DNA of 64,000 bases from Pontederia crassipes (lineage: Eukaryota > Streptophyta > Magnoliopsida > Commelinales > Pontederiaceae), in contig CM060198.1 in NCBI GenBank assembly GCA_030549335.1, positions 57,546,771-57,610,770 on the forward strand, written 5' to 3'. This document shows, piece after piece, positions 21,290 through 34,139 of the stretch; the first letter of the stretch is position 1; the number at the start of each line of letters is the position of its first letter. Made by a program: the position numbers and the translations under genes. The notes beneath the pieces were generated by a model that saw only the letters and a program-made list of their open reading frames with translations, was not told where the DNA came from and did not search any database.

Positions 21290-22721
21290 TCATTGTTGGT
21301 GATGTTACCGCTTCGGAGATTCAGCTATTTTACGTTGATACAGTATCCACATCACGAAAGTGGTAAGCGCTTTCAGCTCGTTCTAATAAATCTTTTAAAA
21401 AATAAAATAGCCCTAACATTCCACAAATGCAGCTGTACAGAAGTCTAGTTTTGTTTTTATTTTCTTATTTTTTTTATCCCTGATTGGATTTCATAATTAG
21501 GCAACCTAACCAAAATTTTCATTTAATTTGTAACATGGATTTTCATACAAATACTCTTAGTTAACATTATAACAAAAATGCTTATATTTAAGCATGATTT
21601 CCTAATTAATTTGATGATGGTAATTACAGTTCTATCATTTCATTCATTAATGACATGAAGTCAAATTAACGTATCCTATATGCTAGTGCTGGAGAAACGA
21701 ATGATTATGGAAGGGTGAAATGAGATAATAAACTATATAAAATGTGAAATGATATAATGTAAAAGTCATTCTTATCCTTCATTATATATTTTAAATATTT
21801 AAAATGATTAACAATTAAAATATTTATTATATAATTCGTTATTACTTAATTTATTATTCTCTTTTATTTTTTACTTGACATTTTTTTTCTATTTTTTTTC
21901 TATTTTTTATTTTTATATAAAATTTTCATTCATAATTTATTTGAAAAAGTTAAAAATAAGAGATAAATATAGATTAAAAATAAATATAGATAAAAAAAAT
22001 TATTTCATCGTAATATTTATTTACTAATATAAGAGAGGAGAAATTGCTAAAAGAGATAGGAGAGGGGACTCAACTATTTCACGCCACTCCTTTCTCAACT
22101 AATATAAAATTATTATCCAAAAACATACTTCTATATACCCCTCTCAAAATTCTCGAGGTGCACATACTACAAACCATGCGATTAATAATGTGGACTAGAA
22201 ACAGATAGCTCGATGTCACGAATTTGTTAAACAAACGTAAAACCTAAAGGAGAATAAGCTATTTCAACATAATTAGAAACTAAGAAACAGAGTAAGACTC
22301 AGAGAAAAATCCCCCGCATGCACAAATCCCTGCAATTTGAACATGCTTCAAATTGGCGAGCAATGACCAAGCCAGTGAAGTGATTTTGGTCTCCTCAACA
22401 AGAAATAAAATAGTGCAGACAGATTTTCTCGTGAATGGAATGATGTCGATACCTGAATAACATCAAGGTTTCCCCACCACTACACAATTTGTAAATGTGT
22501 CCGATACCTGAAGGCAATCTTTTTTGAAGAAGGTGATTCTTTACTAACGGCAAAACTTGTAACCTGCATCACCACTTACTACTACTGATGCAGATCCACC
22601 ATAATATTACGGAGAGGCTTGACTTCGTTGGAACAATTCCTAGTCATAACTTATACAGGCGGGTATTTGTTCCGAGAAAATAACTGGTCCGAAAAGGTTT
22701 GGAGTCTCGTAGATCTCTGCC
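21290..22721. other. Intergenic, then 3' flank of the NOL9-like gene
   Basis: AT-rich to about 22150 with no recognisable element. The last few hundred bases before 22722 should include the 3' UTR of the minus-strand kinase gene. Confidence 0.4.
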
Positions 22722-25700
22722 TCACATCTTGTGAAGCACATTAGTGGACATGTATGGAGATACACATCTACGTACCTGCGGTTGAATTGCAAAATAGATA
22801 AGTTTCTTTTGTCACATATAATGACGAAAGAGTACAGTAAAAGAATATTTTAATGCACAGAATTTAAATAAAAATAACCTTTTCCTACTTGCAACAAAGG
22901 AGATAATACATGAGCTGTAGCATACGAAAATTTAGAAGACAATTTGAAAAAAAAAATTATTGGGGTAACAATGCGTAAAGTTGAGGTTTTACAATCATCT
23001 CAAGGCATCCCATAAAACTAGGCAAAAGAAACAGTATAGCTCAAGGTCCACATCATCATATCAATCATACTTCACTGAACTTCAAGGCATTAAATTGTAA
23101 AATGTTGTTATCAAAAGAAGTGGATAATTTTCAAAACAGTCATGCAGTTGAATCAGATTATGAATGATGCTGCACTTTAATCTAAAATTTTAAATAAACC
23201 ATAAAGGAAACCGAGGACCAAACCATCAACTGGCGCTGAAAAGAAACTACCAATTTAAAATAAAGCACATTGACGTAATTATCCTTGGAATGAAAGACAA
23301 AGAGGTTCTCCAAATGCTTTGTGTTTATATTGGTTAGAGATATCTAATAATTGCACCCAATACCTGGTTGCATGTATTGAACAAAAAGCCAAATCTATCA
23401 AGAGGACCATTGAGAATGCATCCAATAACAGATCAAACCAAGGCAAATAAGTTCTTTTCGGATTATAGCTAGAAGGAAAAAAAATAGCAAAACCTCAGTC
23501 TAAAAAGATTTAGCAAACCATATGCAATCTACTTTACTGCAGCAATGAAAGATCTTCTGCACGCAACGGATGTCTCTCATCAACAGGACAAACAAATATT
23601 ACTGTTATCAGAAGAGTTGAAACGTGACAGACGTCAAGGTAATTCAATAAAAAAAATTATGAAAATTACATACTATATTCTAGGAAGCTAATCATGGCTG
23701 TATATTTAATCAGAGAAACTAACTTGGAAGAATCTTGCCTGCCATAAAAGAGCAAGAACATTAAACTGGTATACCTGTAACAGACCAGTAGGAATGTCAA
23801 CAAAGCCTTGCAAAAGAAGATCAACCGTCTGTAGCCTACATAAAGGAACAGGAGTGATCACGTACAGGACACCTTTGCCCACATCAATACCTCTTACAAT
23901 ACCTGAAAGAGAAGTATCAATTGAATTTTTGAGAAAGAAGTATCACTTAAATTTTTTGAGAAAGAAGTATCGATTAAATAGAACAGAACGAGAACAGTTT
24001 GTGCATAAGCCGTGCTAACTGATGATCATCAACATCGATATGAGGAACATATCCTACATTAAAATAGCAATTTGCCTCATTAAGTGTGTAAGTTCTTTGC
24101 ATCCAAGACATAAACTGTGCCTTACACATTAAGGCCCCATTTGGGTGCTCCGTAAAAATGTTGGAATTGATCAAACTGCTGTTCTTTAATTCGTCAGCGG
24201 GCAGCATTTTTGAATGAGTTCAACAACGTAATCTTTGGTTGAATATGGTGAGAAAGAACTATTAGGTTCGACCTACATTTCAGCTATGATTTGACAAACA
24301 GCTCTTTCATTTTTTTTACTTTCGCTATTTTCTTGCAATTTATTTCCTCTTTTCTCCTCCATGAAGAACCTTTCTTTCTCCTCTAATGCATCTGTCCTAT
24401 TTCTCAGTTTCATTCCAAAGGGAAAAATGATGAATCAGAGAACAACTCAGGTGACTGACCTGGAAAATCTATGTCCACACGCATTTCCATCTTTCTGGTT
24501 CAATTCAATTTTTTAGCAGTATTTTTGTTCACGTACAGATCTTCCCCTATCTGTTCTTTCATATTTTTCATTGCATTTTCACAAAGGCCTTGTGAAGTCA
24601 CCAATATTTACTTTCTGGGATGGTTGAACTCCTGTGTCGATGGCTCCAGTCCGGAGTCTCAAAAATCCGACGAGGCCACCATTCCAATGCTCCTCAAGCT
24701 CACCATTAAAGCCGAAATGTGATGTCATGTCATTTGGTGCAAAAAGGATAATCTTTTTTTTAGATGGAAAGATGATATGGTTCCTTCATGTGCATTTACT
24801 CCATGCAGATGGGGTGTTCTGTGGTTCTCAAATTATAACTTAACAAAGTTTTTTTTTTTTTGTTTCTGACGATTTGAAAGGAAAGTAAGGAACTTCGAGC
24901 CTTTTGTGTCTGATGTTATTACATGGCCTGTTGAGTTAATCACTTTTGAGTAAATTTCATGAACGATCATCCAACTACACTTTAATCAGTCACCGAATTT
25001 TATTTTGTAACTCGATGGTCATCCAACTTCAATAATTTCACATTTGTGGTAATCCTAACTGGTGATAGAAGGTCTACCAGCTAAAATGCTAATGTGACAC
25101 TCACACTAATATTTTCTCTCTCCACATACAACAACAACAACAAAGCCTTATCCCACTAGGTGGGGTCGGCGTATATTCGTTGATCCATGTTCATAAGATT
25201 CGACAGGATTTTACGCTGGCTGTCGGGGCCTAACACAACCCTCCTCCTTTATCCGGGCTTGGGACCGGCTATAAAACATAGGCGGAGTTAAGACCCTTAA
25301 AAAAATAAAATATAAAAAATGTATATGATGTGGAGGAATGATGTAAATGCCATGTCAACATTTTAACCAATAAATCTTCTATCATCAGTTAAGACCACGA
25401 TTGGAAGATTAATAAAGTTGGATGACCGTTGAATTACAAAATAAAATCATGTGACCGAGTTGGGAATGAGATATACTTGTACGAACGTTTGTGAAATTTA
25501 CACACTAAATGGCACACGTCTAAGATCAAGGAATAAGAACTGTCAAAGTTAATTATTGTTTTCCCTCCTCTAACATGTTAGATTTGTTTACCCTGATTAT
25601 ATGACTATCTCTTATTGACTTGGTGATGGGAGAACTTGCCTACAGAAGGTTTTTCCCGACATTTCTAGCTTTTGGTGGTAATCTATTTGTAGTGATAAAC

Positions 25701-28700
25701 GCATCTTGCATCACAGGGAATGACTTTACTCGATTGAGCACACTCATTGTGCTTATAAATTCCATCTTATAGTTTTTATATTTCTGTTTCTTATAGTAAT
25801 GGTGCAGTTACATACATCCAAACACCCTTTTGAAAATTTTTACAGAGGAAAAAACAATGTAAGCCACTTTTAAAAATCTACCTTCCTGTGTCTTTTTTTG
25901 AAGACTGCATGTTTTTACTAACAAAAACATTTCTTAATCATCCATACAGCCCTACGTCAGAACTCAATATCAGACGGTTCACATGGGCATCCTCCTCAAT
26001 TCATCGGTTAATTAGTGACATGAATAAATTATTTATAGAATGATAGTTTCTTGTTGATTACAGTTTTTAGCTTGTCAGAAATATTAAACACTATAGTGCT
26101 TAGACTTGTGAAGGCAGCAAATTAACCATGCGATGTCATAATTCACAGTAATTCTAAAATTTTTTATCGAATAAGAAATTAGTCATTTTCATATTAATGA
26201 TCTGCTAGCTCATAGTTCTTCGCAAAAAACAAACCCTACAATCGAAGTCAGTCAAATATCTAGTGAATATTACATAAACACATTTAATCTTGCAAAACCT
26301 CAGTTAATATTCTAACCCATGAATTTCAACCCCCTCTAGAAGCAGCGATCTCAAAGGGCACTCTAGCAAAATAACTAAATTTAAGGGAAAAGTTGTAGCT
26401 TTTACCCAATAAATCCCATTTTTAGTTGATAAACTGGTACATTGGAAAATGCTAATTATAACATTCATCATATCCAAACTTCTGCATCTAAATATAGGAT
26501 TGGAACAATGTGACAAATATAACGATCGCAGAGGGATCCATATAGTCGATCCCATCTATCTTAGAACTGAGATCGAGACTCGCGACAATGATCGTTCTTG
26601 GAAATACAAAGCTTATAACCAACAATTCTAACACTCGAAGATAACCAAGTTAAATAAAGAATGATTAGCCAAACCATAGTAATCAAGAAATTTAACCAAA
26701 CAAAATAACAAATAAGATGTAAGTAAAAGAAAATAAGAAAAACATACTCGTTCAACAGTATAGAGTTTCTTTCAGGTCTGCAACAGTCTAAATTAGTTCA
26801 AAAAATTAAATGTACTCCTATGCCTGAGTGCCAACATGCTGTTTTATTAAGATATTTGACTGAGGTTCTGCAATGCATGTAATGGAACATGTTCCTCCAT
26901 TCTTTTTTTCATGGCATCCCTTCATACTTTATGAAGTTGAAAATAAAGATAAGCATGGCTAGCAAAGTTTTGTTGTTATGCTTCGGTACATATTAGATGC
27001 AGAGATGTTAGTTGAAGCAAAAATCATACAGATAAGACATCGAAAGCAACAAATAACATTTAATGAACTGACTATTTCCTATTGAGCATCATATCCAAGT
27101 AATACTAAGTCAATTAATAGTTCGTAATTGTATAAATCAACTGAAAGAACTTCGCCAATGTTATAGCATCGAATTCTACATAAAGGAGTACAGAGGACAG
27201 AAATACCAAGTCCCAGGCACCAAGGTGTAAAAAACTGAGAATCTGCATTAACGTGGGTGCTTGCAGCCAAACCAACAATTGTCGCATTGAGACTATGAAA
27301 GATTTCAGTGCTTGGAACCTGAAACCATTAAAAGGAAAGTTAAAGAATAGAAAAAAAGAAGAGCTGCAAAGATATGAGTCACAACGTCAACAAAAAAATT
27401 TGTGTTCACTGTGGCCATTTAAGTTTGCAGAAAATAATGCTCTAAGTAGACTTATCAATTCTGTCTAACTAACAAGGACAGAAGAACATAGATGTACTGT
27501 TGCATAGAAATTTAACCTGTAAGTGAATGGGTTGACATACAAGTCATAGTCAAAGGTTCAAGTCTTGCTCGACATTATGAAGGCGCACAAATCTTTGCTA
27601 TGCCATTCTTTTATAACTTACATTGTGAAGACAATACGATCTTTTTGTTTATTAAAACAATCACATACCAATCAAAGAACAGTAAGAGTTTCAATGACAA
27701 TATTACAACTCCTAAAAGCATATTGAGTACTAGGAAAAGGCAGAACTCTATATCCAATGTGATAACAACAGGTTTCTTTGGTACTAACCTGACAGTGAAG
27801 ATGCCTCACTTTTATTTTTGAAAGTTGAACTTCATAAGGGGGAAGAGAAGCCAGAAAATAGGCAAGTTCCTTATTTGTTGTAATGTTTAACTTATCTGGA
27901 AAACATTGCCTGAAATAATCAAAGAGACGACGGTCTCTCATACTACTTGCATCTTTATTCCCCACCCTGTCGAGGATCATCCCAGGTGTCAATATCATGC
28001 AATGTAACCTTTACAACAAAAAGGTCACACACATGTCTGGAACGCGTGCATGGGTGCATGCACCCATAGCACGCACACACACACCAACTCATGCATACAA
28101 GCATGCAGACACACAAATTTGAGAGAATGTAATTATTATGTTCCAAACAACAAATGCAAGAACAAGACAAATCAATGAGGTAAATTGATCTAATAAGTGA
28201 AACTCACAACTTGCTTGATGAAAAAAGTCTTGGTGTGGAAATTGAAATAAGATCTGAAGACTCTTTCTCTTCACCGCTTAACCAGAATGCTCCAGGTGGA
28301 AGATTCTTAGCTCCCTCCAGGGAACATATTTGAACTACTTTGGTGGGACAAGTGTATCGCAAAATTTCTACCAAAACATCATAACCAGTCCCTGAATTTG
28401 AAAAGACAAAAGATAAGAAAATATAACTAACCTGTCAAAAAAGAAAGTATCCCAAACTGAAGAATAAGTCCTTATGGGATTTTTGCAGCATACAGAAAAT
28501 CTAGAAATACCTTTTACCCACCCATGTGTGTTAATAATTAGAGGCATTGATAAATGTCCACGATTATCAAGTTCACTAGACCGGCAATACTCCTTTACAA
28601 AGTAATCATACAAGTGAAATGAATAGGCCAGAAATGCTTTTGGGTCTCTCTTTGAGGAAAGGTCACCAAAGAAAATCAACCTGAGATAACATAATAATAA

Positions 28701-31009
28701 TGAACATTATAACAAAAATAAGAGATGAATTAATCTGACAAAATAATGTACCTCTTTGAGGCCTCACAAATCATTTTTTTAAGAAAACAAGTACATAACC
28801 GATGTACATAGCACAAAAACATCATAGTATTGCACGTCATATAGCTAAGAAAGAAGTATTACATCTCTTAAGAAAAGAAGCAGGGCAACTATATCATGCA
28901 TCCTGGACCAATGTTGTCAAAATCGTGTCTCAGCTCGTAGAATTCTACGATCCTACTCCTGAAAATCGTGCCCGTTCTTACCCTGAATCATTTCCGGTCA
29001 GCATGCGATACGATCACATGCTGGATCGTTGGATCGCTGGACACGCAGCGATCCCACTTTTTTTCTTTTAAGCCAAGTTAGTGGTCATGTGGTGTGACCA
29101 CGTGAACCCAAAGCCATTAATGAACAAAAAACCGATGCCCTAGTTACCTCCGCCTGCCACTGTGCATTGCTGATGCCTGCCACAGTGTGCTGGTGCCTGC
29201 TGCCGTGTGTTGCAGCAGACTGCCCGACTGCTGCCGCCACACGTTGCTGCTGTCATCGCTCGCCATGAGTCGCCGGTACTCCCTTACTCATCCCTCCCAC
29301 AATCTCTCTCTCTCTCTCTCTCTCTGTTGCTGTTCTTTTTTCTGTCACACATGCCAATCTTTTCCTCCCTCCCTCAGTTTGTGAGCAAGGTCTCCCTGCT
29401 CACGCAGGGCTCACAAAAGCCTCGTGAACAGAGAGACCGGTGTTTATGACTTTAAGTTAGGAATAGGATTATATAAGTAACTGATTAAGCCTGTTTAAGA
29501 CTTTAAGTTAGGATTACATAAGTAACAGTTGTTGTCCTTCACAAATGTGCATGTTTAATTAGGTTTTGATTATGTTGTATGCTTATATAGAATGTTACAA
29601 ATGTGTTACAGATTTAGGTAAAGGAAAATTGGCATCTAGTTTGGGTTCAGGAGTTGGAAACACAAATGTTCAAACTTATTTTAGTTTTGGTAATTTGGAA
29701 TTTGGCATTGGTCCTTTGACATGTTGCTTAATATTTGACAACTTGATGAAAATTTTGCTTTATTATGAAGAAATTATAATATTATTTTTAGGTTCATGCT
29801 AATTAATATATAAATAGATAATCTGGTAGAATCATCCGCGTCGTGTTACATGTTCACTAGTTACGTTTTTTCCTGGCCCTCGTGTCCATTTTACGTGTTT
29901 GACAACATTGTCCTGATCAACAAAAACCTCAGCGCATATCTGTTATGGTATGAGACCAAAATGACACCAGAAGAAAGAGGAGAATGTACAAAGTTGATAC
30001 TTTGCAACAGAATTAACAAAGCTGTTGTCTGGAAGAAAAACTAGTAACTAAATATGTTTACCAACTCTCTACTGCACTCCCATTTTGATTTATTCTATCT
30101 GATAAGAATCATTAGAAGCATTTGGCCATTTAAATCAGTGGAATAACCTTATAACTGTATTTCCATTCTATAACCAGACTAGATACTGACACAGACAATC
30201 ATCCAGTTATTCATATCTGACAAGGGTACCTATTCGTTACACAGACCTGCACTAACATCATATAGGACTAGTTATGATCACTGACAACAAGCAAAAAAGG
30301 GCAAAAAGCTGCTCACCTCTCAGGTGCTTTTAAGCATGGATTCCTGAAATCTGAAAACAGAGTCAGGATGAGAATTAGCATCACTTGACAATAGACTTCA
30401 ATAATGAAAAATATAAAAACGAAACAAAAACGATTAATAGGAACCTGTAATAATTTCGTCGACAATATTAAGAGAGAGACATCCTGGTGGGACGAATTCC
30501 GGCTGACCGACGTCTGTGTCCAGATAACCAACCTTCTTATAACTGAAAATGGGAAGAACACTGCTTATCTAAAAGGCCTTGACGAGACAAAGCTTAAAAC
30601 CCTAAACCCTGGATTCTACTTTTATTGTGAAGAGTGATGACCTCCGCAATAGCGTGTTGAGCAGATAGCGAGAGAAGGTGGATTTGCCGCTGTTCTTGGG
30701 TCCGCAGATCAAAACAACCGGCGTGGGAGAGGAGGAAAGGGTGACGGACTCCGCCGCCGCCTCCCAATCCGGAGGTATGACGATCTCAGGCGCCGACGCT
30801 GGGGAGGGAGAGGCCGCGCCCCTCGCCGGCGCCAATGCCGCGGAAGGAGAGGGCGAGGCCGCAGAGATTGCGTCGTCGTCCGTTGCTTCCTCCATCCTGC
30901 TGTCTACCATCGGCTCGTTCGGTGCCCTTCCGGCGATGCTTCGAACACGAGAGACTTCGACTCCGTTCGCCTCAGAAGAATCAGACTGCGATGCATAGAT
31001 GCATTGCAT
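22722..31009 (-). CDS. Polynucleotide 5'-hydroxyl kinase, NOL9/GRC3 family
   Basis: NOL9/GRC3 kinases phosphorylate RNA 5'-OH ends during pre-rRNA processing in the nucleolus. Nine exons on the minus strand, 5' to 3': 31009-30642, 30542-30445, 30350-30317, 28680-28511, 28391-28208, 27966-27789, 27318-27207, 23902-23775, 22775-22722. They total 1326 bases, 441 residues, in frame throughout. Walker A is GPKNSGKST at about residues 103-111, followed by 'YLDTDVGQPEF' (Walker B region), 'FFGDLSSKRDP', 'INTHGWVKGTGYDVL', and near the end 'GLGIVRGID' and 'YVITPVPL'. The N-terminus before the P-loop is a low-complexity Ala/Ser/Pro region encoded by GC-rich DNA. Translation might instead start at Met34 or Met39. 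The 3.3-kb intron 7 holds a short RTE derivative. Intron 1 starts close to a telo-box. Confidence 0.92.
25130..25289 (-). mobile_element. Short non-autonomous RTE derivative in NOL9-like intron 7
   Basis: Read on the minus strand: a complete 5' module starting CTCCGCC at the right end, through GATCAACGAATATAC, then a very short 3' module starting GCCGACCCCACC and ending in the GTTGTTGTTG tail (left end). Both ends of the family are present. I could not recognise a target duplication. It is in the same orientation as the host gene. Confidence 0.88.
28890..29330. repeat. Transposon-like insert in NOL9-like intron 3, with CT repeat
   Basis: From about 28905 the sequence (AATGTTGTCAAAATCGTG..., CTACGATCCTACTCC) has the look of a dispersed plant repeat: repeated GATCGTAGA / TACGATCC words, a GGTCATG...TGACCAC palindrome near 29074 and low-complexity GCTGC runs. 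It ends near a (CT)n microsatellite at 29303-29326. The frame at 28802-29071 shows no domain. The class is uncertain because I cannot see a second terminus. Confidence 0.35.
30597..30610. promoter_or_regulatory. Telo-box (AAACCCTAAACCCT) in NOL9-like intron 1
   Basis: A perfect double telomere-type repeat inside the first intron, about 400 bases from the start codon. Telo-boxes are known co-regulatory motifs of plant ribosomal-protein and ribosome-biogenesis genes. Its function here is inference. Confidence 0.55.
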
Positions 31010-33780
31010 TGCGGCTTTCTGGTCGGCTTAAATAAAACCAGGATGAACCGGCTTACGGAGACCGGGTTGAACCGGATAACGAGGAGAAACCAAAGCCGAA
31101 AGCTTAAGCACGTCTCGAGTTCGAAACGTATGTAAAATATTTTTGGTAGCACAAATTAGTTAGAATGATAATAAATTTAAATCTTTATCCGATCATTTCA
31201 AATATCATGAAACTGAAAAAATTCCCGTAAAAAAGACATATATTTATTGATATTTTTGCATAGAACGATTATTTTTATTATATAATTATTTAACCGTTAT
31301 AATTTATAATTAACTTCATCATATATTTCTTAGATAAAATATTTGATAATAAGAAAATATCATATAACGCTAAATAAATTGTGATCCTTCAATTAATCGT
31401 ATATGTTGAAATGATTTGATCACAATTCACAAAAGTTGATTTTGATCTTGATCAAATTTATTATTTAACTAATAAAATAAATCACTATATAATTATTGAT
31501 TTAATTATAATAAGAAAATAGCTTTTAATAGTTTTTTTAAAAATCCTAATACACATTATTAGGTAAGATAATAATAGTAATTTTTTATATTATTATATGG
31601 TTAATTTCCTTGACATGATATTAATTATTGATGTATAACTTAGCTAAGTTATTTTTTAAATTAACAATTAAGCATAAGCTTATTCCATGTGCATGCGACA
31701 TGCTAAGTAGGCTTTAAGTGCATTTAAAACTTAGATTAACATTACATTACAAGGATTCTAGGCCCTACATTTTAAATAATAGGATTGTTAATTTATAAAA
31801 ACAACTACTGCTTTTGTATAAATTTATATATTTATATTTATTTGTAGGATATGTGTTTTATTAACGATGTTAGGATTTTTTAAAAAAAAAATAATTTAGA
31901 AAATTTAGATCCACGTAATATGTTAGATAACATATATGTTATATATAAAAATTAATAATCAAATTTGATCAGCTAATATGGTTAGTGAATCTTTAACAGC
32001 TAACAAGTTAGATGTTTTAATTCTGGGAGTCACTGTTTTAGTTAATATTTTTAATACCAAATTGATTAGGCCTTTAATAACTTTCAAAAAAGTGTAATAA
32101 TATTTCATCATTTCTTGAGAATATTTCTCATTGTTGGCCTAAATATTATATACTATTTCATGTATATTATATCTAAGTTAAACTCATGCTACGTGCATGA
32201 ACGATTCATACAGCACATTATAAGGAATCTATACAATACATTTTAAATAATAAGATTTTTTTTAGATATTGGATCATATAGGCTTTATTTTATTTTATTT
32301 TTTTATATTCATCGGTGTCCAAAATTACTAACGATGTTGGAATGAAATAGGGTAAGAGAATAAACCTTCACCGACTCGGAGGCTTTATTCTTTTGTCTTT
32401 ATGTTTTGACAACAACAAATTTATTATGCATGTGTGCGTATTTTTTATGACTTTTATTGATTGAATTAATGATAACTTTGCGTGAATCAAATATGATATC
32501 AGAGCTACCTCGTGTGAGCCTCCGTGTATAATAGGGTGCATGAGTTTTCTAAGAGGGGAAGTTAACTATATCACACGCTGGTTGAGAATGTTACATAAAA
32601 ATATTATTCGTTTTGAGCCTCCGCCAGCACAATTTTATCAAAATGCATCCTATCATATTCTCATATATACTCTACATTTCTCCCGTGACTTATGCATTGT
32701 GATATTAATTCAAGTCATATCTCATACATCCTTCTCATTACTCAAGATTCTAGTCATGTTCAAAAAAATGTTCCGGTCTGAATTTTTAGAATTCCAGATC
32801 GGAATTGGAATGCATGGAACTAGAAAAAAATCTAAATATTTTTAGTTGTATTGATTCGATCATAATAAATAAATAATTAATTATTTAATAATATGGATAT
32901 TTAATAGTCTTATATAAATATAATAATTATCAATTAATTTACACTTAGAATAACATAATATAATGTATGTTTAATATATATAATAAAATATTAAATTTTA
33001 ATTTAAATAAATCTAATATAATATTTTAAATAAATTAATATAATATATAATATTAGGTCGGGATATGGTCCTAATTTTTATCACCCAGACTTGATCTGGC
33101 AATTCAAAATTTCGAATAGGTTATGATCCGAGCCTTTGGTTCCTAACAGAGAACTTCATTTTTCACACCGCCTTGTCCAGGATGGCCTTGGACATCTCCA
33201 CGTTGTCTTGGTCATTTGTCATTGTCAGACGTACGATCAAAGATGATCATACTAAATTAATTGAAATTCGATGATTAATTGACTTTTGACTCGTGAATCG
33301 TGTGCATAATTATTAAGGAAAAGCTTGCAAGAGTTGATCTGCATGCGTTCTTCCGTGCCGTTATATTATATGGATCCTTGTCGGCTTTTGCAACTCGGGT
33401 GCACTTTTTTCTTCGATTAATTAAAAAGTGAAAAAGGTTTATAATACTATTCACATAAGAACATGGAATCTAGTATCAGCTTGAGAAATGCATATCGAAA
33501 TAATTAGTAGGGAATATTATGTGATGTCTTCGGACTTGCTTATATCACTTATACTACTTATATTGGAAAATCGATGTTTTACTATCAATCACAAGTTTTT
33601 TTATTCGACGCAGTACTTATACTGAAAATTGCTCTATCAATTATCATCTACTTCGAAGAAATCTTGTGACAAAATTTTCAAATTAAAAAATTCAGTATTT
33701 CCCACATGGTTCACATGTATTGAAGCTCTGACCAGTATTTCAGTTTCAGATAAACAGAGCGGTTGGTAACGTTCGACCGG
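31010..33780. other. NOL9-like promoter and long AT-rich intergenic stretch
   Basis: 31010-31130 is the GC-richer promoter side of the kinase gene. Beyond it the DNA is AT-rich. A motif TGATATCAGAGCT at about 32494-32506 resembles the initiator-Met tRNA primer-binding site TGGTATCAGAGC of LTR elements, preceded by a candidate LTR starting TGTTGGAATG near 32335. No protein remnant was found. Confidence 0.3.
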
Positions 33781-33782
33781 TG

Positions 33783-34128
33783 AACGCAGCGGACGAAGGC
33801 ACCGGCGACGAGATGGCGAAGAGTGCCATCGGCAGACTCGGCTAGGCGCTGCTTGAGACGGGGCTTGCTGCGTGTTTGACATTCGCGAGTGCGGGGTGCC
33901 TCCATGTGCCCTTGTCCGCTGCCTACGTTTGCATCTTTCTATTGCTCGTCCTGCTCGACGTCGTGCCGCCGTCGATGTTGATGGCCATGGACGGCGTAAG
34001 CCGTGGGTTGAGCGAGTTCGGGAAGATGGCCACTGTCGTGATAATGCTCTTTGTTCCTGTTCTGGCGTTGTTCTGCATGATCGGCATATACGAGTATCCT
34101 CCATACCTTGGTGTAAGCGGCCCGTGTT
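33783..34128 (+). pseudogene. Broken ORF for a small membrane protein, unknown family
   Basis: One plus-strand frame reads from GTG AAC GCA GCG through 'DEMAKSAIGRLG', meets a single TAG, then continues 'ALLETGLAACLTFASAG' and two hydrophobic segments (around 'AAYVCIFLLLVLLDVV' and 'MATVVIMLFVPVLALFCMIG') to 'YEYPPYLGVSGPC'. The TAG could derive from CAG by one C-to-T change. The block is GC-rich in AT-rich surroundings and looks coding rather than random. A splice-acceptor-like TATTTCAG lies upstream near 33740, so it could be the last exon of a longer gene. I do not recognise the family. Confidence 0.4.
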
Positions 34129-34139
34129 AGAACACTCTT

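Noticed and set aside
23974-24207. Minus-strand frame near NOL9-like exon 8 ('YVPHIDVDDHQLARLMH')
   Set aside because: It does not fit the family alignment between exon 7 ('WCLGLG') and exon 8 ('GIVRGID'), which join perfectly without it. The GGCCCCATTTGGGTGC word nearby suggests intronic repeat sequence.
28802-29071. 89-codon plus-strand frame in NOL9-like intron 3
   Set aside because: Overlaps repeat-like DNA, no recognisable domain and no promoter.
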